Assembly (NCBI GenBank): GCA_016713445.1
Contig: JADJPB010000001.1
Coordinates: 62,001 to 126,000 of the forward strand
Direction: 5' to 3'
Source of the DNA: Bacteroidota bacterium
Lineage (GTDB): Bacteria; Bacteroidota; Bacteroidia; AKYH767-A; OLB10
Length of the DNA stretch: 64,000 nucleotides
Positions 1 through 9,494 of this stretch are shown in pieces. The notes below the pieces were generated by a model that was not told the DNA's origin, did no database searches, and saw nothing but the letters and a program-made list of their open reading frames with translations. Each line of letters opens with the position of its first letter. The first letter of the stretch is position 1. Position numbers and translations under genes: made by a program.

Positions 1-1
1 T

Positions 2-1720
2 AAAATACCACATCAAAGTTCGGCTACTGGAATGCAAGCTATTCCCTCGACAGGCGTTGCCATGGGAATTCAATATTTGTTAAAGCAAGGTTTGTTGGAA
101 TCGAATGATGATCTACCAATTGTGATTTGTTCCTTAGGTGATGCATGTGTTACCGAAGGAGAAGTGTCAGAAGCTTTTCAGATGGCAGCGTTAAAACAAT
201 TTCCAATCATCTATATTGTTCAAGATAACGGATGGGACATTTCGGCTACGGCTGCAGAAACGCGTGCAATGAATGCCTATGAATATGCGCAAGGATTCAA
301 AGGCTTAGAGGCGGTTTCTATTGACGGAACTGATTTTTTTCAATGCTATGAAACCTTGAATGGAATCATTACATCCATGCGTACGAATCCACGTCCATTT
401 CTTGTTCACGCAGAAGTTCCCTTGTTGAATCATCATACTTCTGGTGTTCGGAAAGAATGGTATCGTGATGATTTAGAAGAAGCTGCAAAACGTGATCCGT
501 TGCCCCGATTACGAATGGAGTTATTGCAAATGGGGATAGCAGTGTCTGATCTGGAGGAGATGGAAGCAGTGGCGTATACTACTGTTCGCGGAGATTTTGA
601 AGAAGCCATGAAGGCAGAGAATCCTCGACCCGAAGATTTATTTACACATGATTTTGCACCAACTCCTGTTTTAGTTGAAAAAGGGGAGAGGAGTCCTGCG
701 GGAGCAGAACCAAAGGTAATGGTAGATTGTGCACTTTTTGCTATTCAGGAATTGATGACGAAACATCCTGAATGCTTGTTATATGGTCAAGATGTGGGCG
801 GAAGATTAGGTGGCGTATTCCGGGAAGCGGCTACCCTTGCACAAAAATTTGGTGATCATAGAGTGTTTAACACACCCATTCAGGAAGCATTTATTGTGGG
901 AAGTACAGTAGGTATGAGTGTGTCGGGATGTAAGCCAATCGTGGAAGTACAATTCGCAGATTATATCTGGCCCGGACTCAATCAATTGTTCACAGAGGTA
1001 AGTCGCTCTTGTTTTTTAACAAACGGAAAGTGGCCGGTGAGTTGTATCATTCGTGTTCCCATAGGTGCATACGGTAGTGGAGGTCCCTATCATTCATCAA
1101 GCGTGGAAAGTGTGTTAACGAATATTCGTGGAATTAAAATTTGCTATCCTTCCACAGGAGCAGATTTAAAAGGATTGTTGAAAGCTGCATATTACGATCC
1201 AAATCCGGTGGTGATGTTGGAACATAAAGGATTGTATTGGTCTAAAATCAAAGGAACCGAAGAAGCTCGAACTGTGGAACCTTCAGAAGATTATATTTTA
1301 CCACTAGGGAAAGCTCGTGTTGTGCAAGCCGTAGAATCGAGTAAAGAGAAATCTACACTCACCGTAATTACCTATGGTATGGGAGTGTATTGGTCAAGAA
1401 ATGCATCGAAAGATTTTCCCGATCAAATTGAAATTATTGACTTGCGCACCTTGAATCCCATCGATACAGAAACAATTTTTAGTTCGGTACGAAAGCATGG
1501 AAAATGCATAGTAGTGACTGAAGAACCTGTTTTTAATTCGTTTGCACAAGCATTAGCAGGACGAATTCAAGAGACTTGTTTTCAATCTTTGGATGCGTCC
1601 GTTCGTGTGATCGGAGCAGAAAATTTGCCTGCCATTCCATTGAATTCTACGTTAGAATTTACCATGCTGCCGAATGCAGATAAAGTTAAAGCAGCCTTTG
1701 AAGATTTGTTAAATTATTAA
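2..1720 (+). CDS. 2-oxoacid dehydrogenase E1, fused alpha/beta (5' partial)
   Basis: Thiamine-diphosphate E1 component of a 2-oxoacid dehydrogenase complex, which decarboxylates the oxoacid and passes the acyl group to lipoyl-E2. The reading frame is already open at base 2 and reads HQSSATGMQAIPSTGVAMG, an internal E1-alpha motif, so the start lies upstream of the window. The alpha half holds the ThDP motif GDACVTEGE...QDNGWDIS. From about residue 225 the beta half begins (LLYGQDVGGRLGGVF, NTPIQEAFIVG, FADYIWPGLNQ). Alpha and beta fused in one chain is the usual Bacteroidetes arrangement. Branched-chain oxoacid or pyruvate substrates are both possible; the substrate cannot be fixed from sequence. 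The next gene starts 12 bases after the stop, so cotranscription is likely. Confidence 0.9.
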   Translation, partial: KIPHQSSATGMQAIPSTGVAMGIQYLLKQGLLESNDDLPIVICSLGDACVTEGEVSEAFQMAALKQFPIIYIVQDNGWDISATAAETRAMNAYEYAQGFKGLEAVSIDGTDFFQCYETLNGIITSMRTNPRPFLVHAEVPLLNHHTSGVRKEWYRDDLEEAAKRDPLPRLRMELLQMGIAVSDLEEMEAVAYTTVRGDFEEAMKAENPRPEDLFTHDFAPTPVLVEKGERSPAGAEPKVMVDCALFAIQELMTKHPECLLYGQDVGGRLGGVFREAATLAQKFGDHRVFNTPIQEAFIVGSTVGMSVSGCKPIVEVQFADYIWPGLNQLFTEVSRSCFLTNGKWPVSCIIRVPIGAYGSGGPYHSSSVESVLTNIRGIKICYPSTGADLKGLLKAAYYDPNPVVMLEHKGLYWSKIKGTEEARTVEPSEDYILPLGKARVVQAVESSKEKSTLTVITYGMGVYWSRNASKDFPDQIEIIDLRTLNPIDTETIFSSVRKHGKCIVVTEEPVFNSFAQALAGRIQETCFQSLDASVRVIGAENLPAIPLNSTLEFTMLPNADKVKAAFEDLLNY

Positions 1721-1732
1721 TTCTTATTAATT

Positions 1733-2314
1733 ATGTTTCGATTGAAGTTGGCAACAGATCCACGTTGGGTAAATATTGTGGAAGGAAATATTGAGGAGAT
1801 TTTAACCGATCATGCATACTGTGAGCAAAAGGCCGCTACGAATGCGATTACAATCGTTGTCAAAAATCCTGAAAAGAGTGATTTAGTAAGTGCCGTGTTG
1901 GCCATTGCAGAGGAGGAAATTCAACATTTTAAAATGGTGCACGATAAACTGCTCGAACGAGGTTATGTTTTAGGACGAGAACGTAAAGATGAGTACGTAA
2001 ATCGCCTTTACGAATTTATGCGAAAAGGAGGAAGTAGAGAACAACAGTTGTTGGATCGATTGTTTTTTTCGGCGATGATTGAAGCCAGAAGTTGCGAAAG
2101 ATTTAAAGTGCTCTCTGAAAATATTAATGACGATGACTTAAAAGTTTTTTATCGGGAATTGATGATCAGCGAAGCAAATCATTATTCTGTTTTTTTAGGA
2201 TTTGCCCGACAATATGGGGGCGAAGAAAATGCGGAGGCGAGATGGGAAGAGTGGTTAGAGATGGAAGGGAAAATTATTCAGGATTTTGGAAAAAAGGAAA
2301 CGATTCATGGGTAA
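1733..2314 (+). CDS. miaE: tRNA-(ms2io6A)-hydroxylase-like protein (MiaE family)
   Basis: Predicted non-heme di-iron monooxygenase that hydroxylates the isopentenyl group of ms2i6A37 in tRNA. At 193 residues it has the normal family length. The ferritin-like helices carry the expected iron ligands: EEEIQHF (about residue 64), EARSCERF (about 117) and SEANHYSVF (about 147), with DHAYCEQKAA near the N-terminus. It starts 12 bases after the E1 stop codon and ends 5 bases before the convergent capD-like gene. The family assignment is firm; activity on tRNA is inferred from the family. Confidence 0.88.
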   Translation: MFRLKLATDPRWVNIVEGNIEEILTDHAYCEQKAATNAITIVVKNPEKSDLVSAVLAIAEEEIQHFKMVHDKLLERGYVLGRERKDEYVNRLYEFMRKGGSREQQLLDRLFFSAMIEARSCERFKVLSENINDDDLKVFYRELMISEANHYSVFLGFARQYGGEENAEARWEEWLEMEGKIIQDFGKKETIHG

Positions 2315-2319
2315 GAATT

Positions 2320-4206
2320 TTAGTTGATTAGTTCTTTGTCTAATCGTTCGTATTCGGAGTTTTTACTGAGGAATTCAGGTACTATTTTTTTCATTTTAAC
2401 AACAATGGCCTCGTTGTTTTGCCCATTAAATAAAGCGATGAGCTCGTCGATTTCTTGAGATACAAACGCGAATTCATGCGATTTTACCTTTGCGATCATA
2501 ATTTTTTTATGATGTGTTGGTAATGTGTTTTCTTCATTCGCCAATAGCTCTTCGAAAAGTTTTTCTCCTGGTCTTAGACCTGTAAAATTGATTTGAATGT
2601 CTTTGCCTAACTCTAATCCACTGAGCTGTATCATTTTTTTTGCTAAGTCAGCAATTTTCACCGGAGATCCCATATCAAAAATAAATATTTCTCCCCCTCT
2701 TCCCATCGTGCCTGCCTCTAACACCAACTGACATGCCTCTGCTATGGTCATAAAATATCGAGTGATGTCGGGATGGGTGATGGTAAGTGGTTGCCCTGTT
2801 TCAATTTGTTTCTTGAACCGCGGAATGACGCTACCGTTAGACCCTAAAACATTTCCAAAACGAGTGGTGATGAATTTTGTTTTGCCTAGACCGTTCATCG
2901 ATTGTATATACATTTCCGCAATGCGTTTCGTGGCTCCCATAATGTTGGTAGGATTTACGGCCTTGTCTGTACTTATCATAACAAATTTACTGGATTCAAA
3001 TTCCTTAGATAAGTCAGCAATTATTTTAGTTCCTAAAACATTGTTTAAAATAGATTCGCTCGGATTTAATTCCATCATAGGAACATGTTTGTAAGCAGCT
3101 GCATGAAAAACAATGTCGGGACGAAAGGTTTGAAAAACATTCCGCATCCTATCTTTGTTTCTGATGTCTCCGATGATGGGTTCGATGTTTTGGAAATTAG
3201 TGGATGGATTGTCTTTTATTTCTAATTCTAAGTCGTAAAGTGGTGATTCTGCAATATCCAACAAGATTAATAGCTTTGGTTCGAAGGGAAGAATTTGCCG
3301 AACCATTTCACTGCCGATAGATCCTGCTGCACCTGTAACAAGTATGGTTTTATTTTGAATTTCTTCTTTTATCTTATCAAGATGTAAGGAAATTTGGTCG
3401 CGTCCTAAGAGATCTTCTATGATCACTTTTCGAATTTGTTTAAAACTCAACTCTCCGTTTATCCAACTTTTAACCGGTGGCACATTCAACACATAAATCT
3501 TATGCGATAGTCCAGTTTCAACAATGAACTGTTTTTTTTCTGGTGAAATATTTTGAATGGCTATGATTAAATGTTTGATGTTTTTTTTCTTGATAATCTT
3601 TTCGATCGAGGAGGAGGGGTAAATGGAAATGCCCTCTAATTTCTTACCGCTTTTTTTGTAATCATCATCAATAAATGCAACTACTTTATATTTCGTTCCT
3701 TTGTCTCGATCCAAAGTTCTCTTTGTGGTTAATCCGGCTTCTCCAGCACCATAAATTAAAACGCCAGTTTTTTCTCGTGTCGGATTTTTTAATTCCATGT
3801 AAATTACCTTTACCACCAAGCGTCCCGTTACCATGATGAATACTGAAAGCAAGAATTCAATGATGATAATGGAAAAAGGAACTAAATACTTATCCGTGAT
3901 TTGAAAACTAAGTGGATTGGCAATGGAGATGATGGACGAACCCGCAAGCATAGTCAAGAGGATTCGCAAAGTATCTCTTGTACTGGTATAGCGTATAATT
4001 CCTTTATCGGTCTTATTGATCAGAAATGTAATTAATCGAACCCCTACTACAAAAGAGAAGATAATCGGATAAGTGTTTATTTCTGAGATAGGTACGTTAA
4101 AATTAAAGCGAATTTGATAAGCTACAGATAAGGAGACTAAACAGATCATTACATCCGTAAAAAGCACTAAAAGGCTTGGGGCGTTTTTCTCTAATACTCC
4201 TTTCAT
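2320..4206 (-). CDS. CapD/WbpM-type membrane nucleotide-sugar 4,6-dehydratase
   Basis: Membrane-bound polysaccharide biosynthesis protein of the CapD/WbpM/PglF class, which typically converts UDP-GlcNAc to the 4-keto-6-deoxy sugar used for O-antigen, capsule or glycan. Four hydrophobic helices occupy roughly residues 10-140. A first Rossmann-like region follows (VLIYGAGEAGLTTKRTL), then the catalytic SDR domain from about residue 285 with TGAAGSIGSEMVRQIL. The active-site block STDKAVNPTNIMGATKR has Met in place of the usual Tyr, the SMK triad known for WbpM. Length 628 is normal. It lies convergent to miaE and divergent from the epimerase and glycosyltransferase genes, which supports a surface-polysaccharide locus. 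Confidence 0.9.
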   Translation of the reverse strand: MKGVLEKNAPSLLVLFTDVMICLVSLSVAYQIRFNFNVPISEINTYPIIFSFVVGVRLITFLINKTDKGIIRYTSTRDTLRILLTMLAGSSIISIANPLSFQITDKYLVPFSIIIIEFLLSVFIMVTGRLVVKVIYMELKNPTREKTGVLIYGAGEAGLTTKRTLDRDKGTKYKVVAFIDDDYKKSGKKLEGISIYPSSSIEKIIKKKNIKHLIIAIQNISPEKKQFIVETGLSHKIYVLNVPPVKSWINGELSFKQIRKVIIEDLLGRDQISLHLDKIKEEIQNKTILVTGAAGSIGSEMVRQILPFEPKLLILLDIAESPLYDLELEIKDNPSTNFQNIEPIIGDIRNKDRMRNVFQTFRPDIVFHAAAYKHVPMMELNPSESILNNVLGTKIIADLSKEFESSKFVMISTDKAVNPTNIMGATKRIAEMYIQSMNGLGKTKFITTRFGNVLGSNGSVIPRFKKQIETGQPLTITHPDITRYFMTIAEACQLVLEAGTMGRGGEIFIFDMGSPVKIADLAKKMIQLSGLELGKDIQINFTGLRPGEKLFEELLANEENTLPTHHKKIMIAKVKSHEFAFVSQEIDELIALFNGQNNEAIVVKMKKIVPEFLSKNSEYERLDKELIN

Positions 4207-4303
4207 GGAGGTTTTAATTTCTTTTTAGGGTGCTAATTTACGCAATTATTTGCAATTGAAGGGCTTGGAATCTACATATAGGGTTCTATTCGATGTATTT
4301 AAC

Positions 4304-4311
4304 TATTTTTG
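4304..4311 (+). promoter_or_regulatory. -7 promoter element TATTTTTG
   Basis: Matches the Bacteroidetes -7 consensus TAnnTTTG. It sits 16 bases before the ATG at 4328 of the epimerase and therefore supports that start over the more upstream in-frame codon at 4250. No TTG is seen at the ideal -33 distance. Confidence 0.5.
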
Positions 4312-4327
4312 CCCCAATACGAATAAT

Positions 4328-5322
4328 ATGAATGTTTCTCTACTTACCGGAGGTGCCGGTTTTATTGGTGCTCATGTTTGCAATGAGTTGATTGACAAAG
4401 GGCACAAAGTGGTTGTGTTGGATGATTTAAGTGGTGGATTTGAGGAAAATGTGAATCCGCAAGCCCTCTTCGTGAAAGGTTCAATTACCGATCATGCGCT
4501 TCTTGAAAAGTTATTCAATGAACATAAGTTTGATTATGTCTATCATTTAGCAGCTTATGCAGCGGAAGGGCTAAGTCATTTTATAAAACGATTTAATTAC
4601 ACCAACAATTTAATTGGAAGTGTGAATTTGATCAATGAATCGGTAAAACACAAAGTAAAGTGTTTTGTTTTACTTCTTCCATCGCCGTATATGGTCGCGG
4701 ACAATTGCCGATGCGTGAAGAGATGCTTCCAACTCCTGAAGACCCTTATGGAATTTCGAAACTTGCTGTTGAGATGGATTTGAAATGCACGCATGAAATG
4801 TTCGGTTTGAATTATGTGATTTTCCGTCCACATAATGTATATGGAGAATATCAAAATTTAGGCGATAAATATCGAAATGTGGTAGGTATTTTTATGAATC
4901 AATTGATGCAGAAAAAGCCACTTACTATTTTTGGAGATGGAAAACAAACCCGAGCATTTAGTTATATCGGAGATGTTGCGCCTTATATTGCGAATTGCGT
5001 AGAAGTGCCTGCTGCATATAATCAAGTTTTTAATATTGGTGCCGATCAAGAATTTACTGTGAATGAATTGGCCAATACGGTTTGTGATGTGATGGGAATG
5101 AGTGGACAAGTGCGACATCTTGATGCACGCAACGAAGTGATGCATGCTTATGCCGATCATTCTAAAGTTCAGAAAATTTTTAATATTCAATCCGGGTATA
5201 CTTTAAAGCAAGGTCTCCAGCTCATGGCAGATTGGGCAAAGACCGCAGGGAGTAGGGAAAGTGATAAGTTTAAAGGTATTGAAATAAAAGAAAAATTACC
5301 TCCCATTTGGCAGGAAGATTAA
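4328..5322 (+). CDS. NAD-dependent sugar-nucleotide epimerase/dehydratase (frameshifted)
   Basis: Extended SDR-family epimerase/dehydratase, similar to UDP-glucose 4-epimerases. The N-terminal half shows the NAD motif GGAGFIGAHV and the acidic end of beta-2 (VVVLDDLSGG). The second half continues in another frame with SSIAVYGRG, the catalytic YGISK (Tyr-x-x-x-Lys) and FRPHNVYGEYQN. The frame changes near 4663-4671, where the run GTTTTA needs one more T to keep VKCFVFTSSIAVYG together. The joined protein is about 331 residues, the usual family length. ATG 4328 is chosen because it begins MNVSLLTGGAGFIG and follows a -7 element. The next gene starts 8 bases after the stop. Confidence 0.82.
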
Positions 5323-5330
5323 TTCGTTGA

Positions 5331-6424
5331 GTGGTGAAGCAACTTTTAATCATTACAGCACATCGAAAAGATCGCGCTCCTAATCAAAGATTCAGGGTCG
5401 AGCAGTACCTGGATTTTTTGAAAACGAATGGATTTAATTGTCATATTTCTTACTTAATTTCTGAAGGCGATGATAAAATATTATATCAACCTGGAAAATA
5501 TTTTTCAAAAGCATTGATTGTTTTCAAAGCCGCTGTAAAAAGATTCAATGATGTTATTCATCGAAATAAATACGATTTGATTTTTGTGTGCCGCGAAGGG
5601 TTTCTTACTGGGACTACTTTGTTTGAAGAACTTTTGCATAAGACAAAAGCACCCATGATTTATGATTTTGATGATGCTATTTGGCACTTTGATGTTTCAG
5701 AAGCAAACAAAAATTTTGGTTGGATGAAGAATCCTGGGAAAACTGCTCGACTCATCAGCATGGCGGATTTAATTTTTGCAGGAAATCAATATTTATTGGA
5801 TTATGCAAAACATCATAATGATAAAGTAGTAATTATTCCAACCACCATCGATACAGAAGAGTACAAAGCGGTGCCATTTCAAGTGAAAGATGTGCTCTGT
5901 ATTGGCTGGAGCGGATCCATCACCACGATTCGTCATTTTGAAATGGCAATTCCGGTCTTGAAAGCGCTGAAACAGAAATATGGAAATCGAATTTGTTTTA
6001 AAGTAATAGGTGATAAAAATTATTTTAATGCCGATCTCAATATTCAAGGAATTGCTTGGACTAAGGAAACCAATTAGAAGAGTTAAGTAAAATTGATATC
6101 GGCATTATGCCATTGCCGGATGACGAGTGGGCAAAAGGAAAATGTGGACTAAAAGGACTTCAATACATGGCTATGAGTATAGCTACGGTTATGTCACCAG
6201 TAGGTGTGAACACGGAGATCATTCAGGACGGAGAAAATGGAATGTTGGCTACTGAAACAGTCGAGTGGGTGGATAAAATAAGTCGATTGATAGAAGATCA
6301 AGGGCTGCGTCAAAAATGTGGGTTTAACGGACGTAAAACCGTGGAAGAGAAGTATTCAGTAAAAGCTCTTCAGCCCATCTACTTAAACTATTTTAAATCG
6401 CTGACTGAGCAAAAAATTGATTAA
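5331..6424 (+). CDS. Glycosyltransferase, GT-B group 1 type (frameshifted)
   Basis: Predicted GT-B glycosyltransferase of the surface-polysaccharide locus. The N-terminal piece (5331-6077) starts with GTG and has APNQRFRVEQYLDFL and the Rossmann-type segment MIYDFDDAIWHFD. The second piece carries DIGIMPLPDDEWAKGKCGLK and LQYMAMSIATVMSPVG, the nucleotide-sugar-binding side of GT4-like enzymes. The frame breaks at about 6068-6073: KETN-stop should read on as QLEELSKIDIGIMPL, which one extra base in ACCAA restores. The joined length is about 364 residues. Donor and acceptor sugars cannot be told from sequence. The upstream epimerase is 8 bases away. Confidence 0.8.
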
Positions 6425-6429
6425 ATTTG
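6422..6429 (+). promoter_or_regulatory. -7 promoter element TAAATTTG
   Basis: A TAnnTTTG match that overlaps the stop region of the glycosyltransferase gene and lies 25 bases before the gcvT ATG at 6455. It suggests gcvT has its own promoter. No clear -33 TTG at standard spacing. Confidence 0.4.
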
Positions 6430-6454
6430 CAACCTTAATAAATCAAAAGAAGGA

Positions 6455-7560
6455 ATGACGACGAACGATCTACTCAAGCAAACGGCACTTACAGAATTAC
6501 ATACTCGATTGGGAGCCAAAATGGTTCCGTTTGCAGGATATATGATGCCTGTTCAATATGCAGGAATCAACGTAGAACATGATTGTGTGAGAAACTCAGT
6601 GGGCATTTTTGATGTTTCACATATGGGCGAGTTTATTTTGAAAGGAGAGGGAGCTTTGGATTTAATTCAACGCGTTACCAGTAACGATGCCTCAAAATTA
6701 GGTCCTGGGAAAGCACAATATTCTTGCTTCCCAAATGAAATAGGTGGCATTGTAGATGATCTCATCGTTTATGCTTTGGAAGATGGGCATTATATGTTAG
6801 TAGTGAATGCTTCAAACATAGAAAAAGATTGGAACTGGATCCAAAAGTTCAATACAGGCAATGTAGAGATGCATGACATCTCTGATAAAACATCTTTGTT
6901 AGCAGTACAAGGCCCGAATGCATTGGCAACGATTCAAAAAACTAACAACAGTTGATTTATCTGCTATACCTTATTATAATTTTACGAAAGGAGAAGTGGC
7001 AGGATGTAAAAACATCTTGATTTCAAACACAGGTTATACTGGTGCTGGCGGTTTCGAATTGTATTTTGAAAACCAATTTGCGGAGACCATCTGGAATGCG
7101 TTGATGGAAGCTGGAAAAGAATTTGATATTAAACCTTGTGGATTAGGTTGTCGTGATACATTGAGGTTGGAAATGGGTTTCTGTCTATATGGAAATGATA
7201 TCAGCGATACAACTTCGCCATTGGAAGCAGGCTTAGGTTGGATTACCAAATTCACCAAAGAGTTCACTAATTCAACAGCTTTAAAAGCACAGAAAGAAGC
7301 GGGTGTATCCCGAAAACTTTGCGGATTTGAATTAGTGGAAAAGGGAATTCCTCGCCACGATTATGGAAATTGCTGATGCTAGCAATAATATCATTGGAAT
7401 AGTTACTTCAGGAACGCAATCACCAAGCTTGCAAAAAGCGATTGGTATGGGTTACATCGCAAAGGAACATGCAAACGAAGGAAATGAAATCTACATTAAA
7501 ATTAGAGATAAAGCCGTTAAAGCAGTAATAGTAAAAACTCCTTTTTTAAAAAAACAATAG
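6455..7560 (+). CDS. gcvT: Glycine cleavage system T protein, aminomethyltransferase (frameshifted twice)
   Basis: T protein moves the aminomethyl carbon of glycine from lipoyl-H protein to tetrahydrofolate. The three pieces join into about 368 residues, the standard GcvT length. Seen in order: MVPFAGYMMPVQY, GIFDVSHMGEF and QRVTSNDASKL; then ISNTGYTGAGGFELYF and CRDTLRLEMGFCLYGNDI; then IGIVTSGTQSPSL. The frame changes at about 6935-6945, where a run of six A should be five (IQKLTTVDL), and at about 7361-7366, where TATGGAAATT should have one G fewer (HDYEIADASNN). Key folate-binding segments are all present, so the breaks look like sequence errors rather than gene loss. Confidence 0.9.
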
Positions 7561-7567
7561 AACTCCA

Positions 7568-8308
7568 TTGAGTACTAATAAGGCTACTTCATCCAGAGCA
7601 CTAGAGGTTTGTTTCTCGCCTGCTCTGATTCATCTTCACGATATATCGGATGCTATCGTGGTGGTGATTGATGTATTACGTGCCACCTCTTCTATATGTG
7701 TTGCATTCGCAAATGGAGTCAGAAGTATTGTACCTGTTGCATCGATCGAAGAAAGTTATTCTTATAAGTCAAAAGGATTTTTAGTGGGCGCAGAACGAGA
7801 TGGAGAGATGTTAGCAGGTTATGATCTCGGAAACTCGCCTTTTAGTTATTTAGATCCGATCGTTAAAGGACGTGATATTGCATTGACAACTACGAATGGC
7901 ACGCAAGCGATCGCCGCAGCAAAGGATGCATATCAAATAGTAATTGGTTCTTTTTTAAATCTTGATAGTTTATGCGAGTGGTTAATTGCTCAAGATAAAA
8001 ATGTGTTGCTTTTGTGTTCAGGATGGAAGAATTCTTTTAATCTAGAAGATACGATTTTGGCAGGGGCTGTTGCCGAGCAATTAGAACCACATTTTACTTT
8101 GAACAGAATGTGTGATGCAGTAATTGGTGCAATACATTTGTACAGCATTGCTAAGCCCGATTTGAATGGATTTCTTGAGAGAAGTTCGCATCGCAAGCGT
8201 TTAGAGAGATTACAAATTGATAAAGACGTAGAATATTGTTTAACGCCTAACTTAGCACCTGTAGTTCCGGTGATGGTTGATGGTGTATTAGTGAAGTTTG
8301 TTGCCTGA
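7568..8308 (+). CDS. comB: 2-phosphosulfolactate phosphatase family protein (ComB)
   Basis: Mg-dependent phosphatase family first described in archaeal coenzyme M synthesis, where it converts 2-phosphosulfolactate to sulfolactate. Family signatures are clear: VVVIDVLRATSSICVAFANG (about residues 31-50), VGAERDGEMLAGYDLGNSP and ALTTTNGTQAI. Length 246 is normal. The start is a TTG inside CCATTGAGTACT; one T fewer would give ATG-AGT-ACT, so the rare start may be a sequencing error. It follows gcvT by 7 bases. No other coenzyme M gene is visible nearby, so its physiological substrate here is uncertain. Confidence 0.85.
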   Translation: MSTNKATSSRALEVCFSPALIHLHDISDAIVVVIDVLRATSSICVAFANGVRSIVPVASIEESYSYKSKGFLVGAERDGEMLAGYDLGNSPFSYLDPIVKGRDIALTTTNGTQAIAAAKDAYQIVIGSFLNLDSLCEWLIAQDKNVLLLCSGWKNSFNLEDTILAGAVAEQLEPHFTLNRMCDAVIGAIHLYSIAKPDLNGFLERSSHRKRLERLQIDKDVEYCLTPNLAPVVPVMVDGVLVKFVA

Positions 8309-8339
8309 TTTTTATTAGGCGTAATTAATTTTTAGTACC

Positions 8340-9323
8340 ATGAATAAAAAACTATTGGGCAGCTGGATGCTGTCGTTGATCATCGTACCAGGTACGGTGG
8401 TCACCCTCTTCGCCTGGGGCTTCTGGGGCCATCAACAAATTAATCATGCTGCCATTTTTACTTTGCCTCCCGAGATGTTCGGGTTCTACAAAGAGCATGT
8501 CCGTTTCATTACTGAACACGCTGTCGATCCCGACAAAAGGCGTTACGCAGATCCCAATGAAGCACCTCGGCATTTTATCGACCTCGACCGTTATGGTGAT
8601 CACCCTTTCGATAGTTTACCTACACGATGGGATGAAGCGGTTGCAAAAATTGGTGAGGATACACTGAAAGCGCATGGCATCGTTCCATGGCATATCCAAA
8701 CGATGTTGTATCGACTTACCGCTGCATTTAAGGCACAGGATCGAGAAAGAATCTTGCGCAACTCTGCCGATATTGGTCATTATATTGGTGATGCGCATGT
8801 GCCACTGCATTGTACTCGAAATTACAATGGACAATTAACTGGGCAACATGGAATCCATGGTTTTTGGGAATCAAGATTGCCTGAGTTGTATGGTGATCAT
8901 TACGATCGAATCACTGGAACTGCTGTCTATTTAAAGAATCCATCAGAAACAATTTGGCAAGTATTAAGAGAGAGTTATGCAGCACATGATTCTGTTCTAA
9001 GCATCGAAAAAGTCCTGAGTAAATCTTTTCCAGCCGATCAAAAGTACAGTTACGAAGAGCGTGGTGGACAAATGATTAAATCTTATTCTGTCGCCTACAG
9101 CAAAGCTTATCATCAAGCTTTAAATGGAATGGTAGAACGAAGATTTAACAAAGCTGTTTTTATAGTGGGTTGCTTTTGGTACACGGCTTGGGTGAATGCG
9201 GGAATGCCTTCCATGGATTATAAAGGTGAATTTATTTTAAGTAAAGAAGCAAAAATGGAGATGGATAGTTTGAATGTGAAGATGGGTGCAAGCTCCATTG
9301 ATGATCACGATCACAAGGATTAA
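8340..9323 (+). CDS. Secreted zinc-dependent phospholipase C / S1-P1 nuclease-like protein
   Basis: Exported hydrolase of the zinc-dependent phospholipase C/P1 nuclease fold, acting on phosphodiesters outside the cytoplasm. A signal peptide covers about residues 1-25 (LLGSWMLSLIIVPGTVVTLFA), and cleavage would leave WGFWGHQQINH, whose N-terminal Trp and His ligate zinc in this family. Further ligand-like motifs are NSADIGHYIGDAHVPLHC (about 141-158) and GIHGFWESRLPE. The C-terminal tail is His/Asp-rich (DDHDHKD). Length 327 fits the family. It is followed by a strong hairpin, so it ends a transcription unit. Confidence 0.82.
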   Translation: MNKKLLGSWMLSLIIVPGTVVTLFAWGFWGHQQINHAAIFTLPPEMFGFYKEHVRFITEHAVDPDKRRYADPNEAPRHFIDLDRYGDHPFDSLPTRWDEAVAKIGEDTLKAHGIVPWHIQTMLYRLTAAFKAQDRERILRNSADIGHYIGDAHVPLHCTRNYNGQLTGQHGIHGFWESRLPELYGDHYDRITGTAVYLKNPSETIWQVLRESYAAHDSVLSIEKVLSKSFPADQKYSYEERGGQMIKSYSVAYSKAYHQALNGMVERRFNKAVFIVGCFWYTAWVNAGMPSMDYKGEFILSKEAKMEMDSLNVKMGASSIDDHDHKD

Positions 9324-9335
9324 GTCGATAATAAT

Positions 9336-9377
9336 ATAAATGGGTAAACGATTTAATTTTAATGTTTACCCATTTAT
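9336..9377 (+). terminator. Strong hairpin after the phospholipase-like gene
   Basis: Perfect 14-bp inverted repeat (ATAAATGGGTAAAC at 9336-9349 with its complement at 9364-9377) around a 14-base AT-rich loop, 12 bases after the stop codon at 9323. AT-rich flanks on both sides let it also serve the opposing gene that ends at 9495. Confidence 0.7.
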
Positions 9378-9494
9378 TAAATGATTAATTGTTTTTTCAA
9401 TAAAATGATTTCTAAAATTACTTTTTCTTTTCTTTCATCAAACCATTCTTGAAATTATAACTGGTAGTTTGATAATAGGAGATGCAAATGTTTT

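Noticed and set aside
2744..3094. 116-codon plus-strand reading frame
   Set aside because: Lies entirely antisense within the CapD/WbpM-type gene, with no homology-like features; a shadow frame.
4328..5322. Epimerase considered a true pseudogene
   Set aside because: The only lesion is a one-base change in a T run, and many essential genes in the window show the same kind of change, so error is the simpler view.
6425..6454. Glycine riboswitch upstream of gcvT
   Set aside because: Only about 30 bases separate gcvT from the preceding gene; no room for an aptamer.
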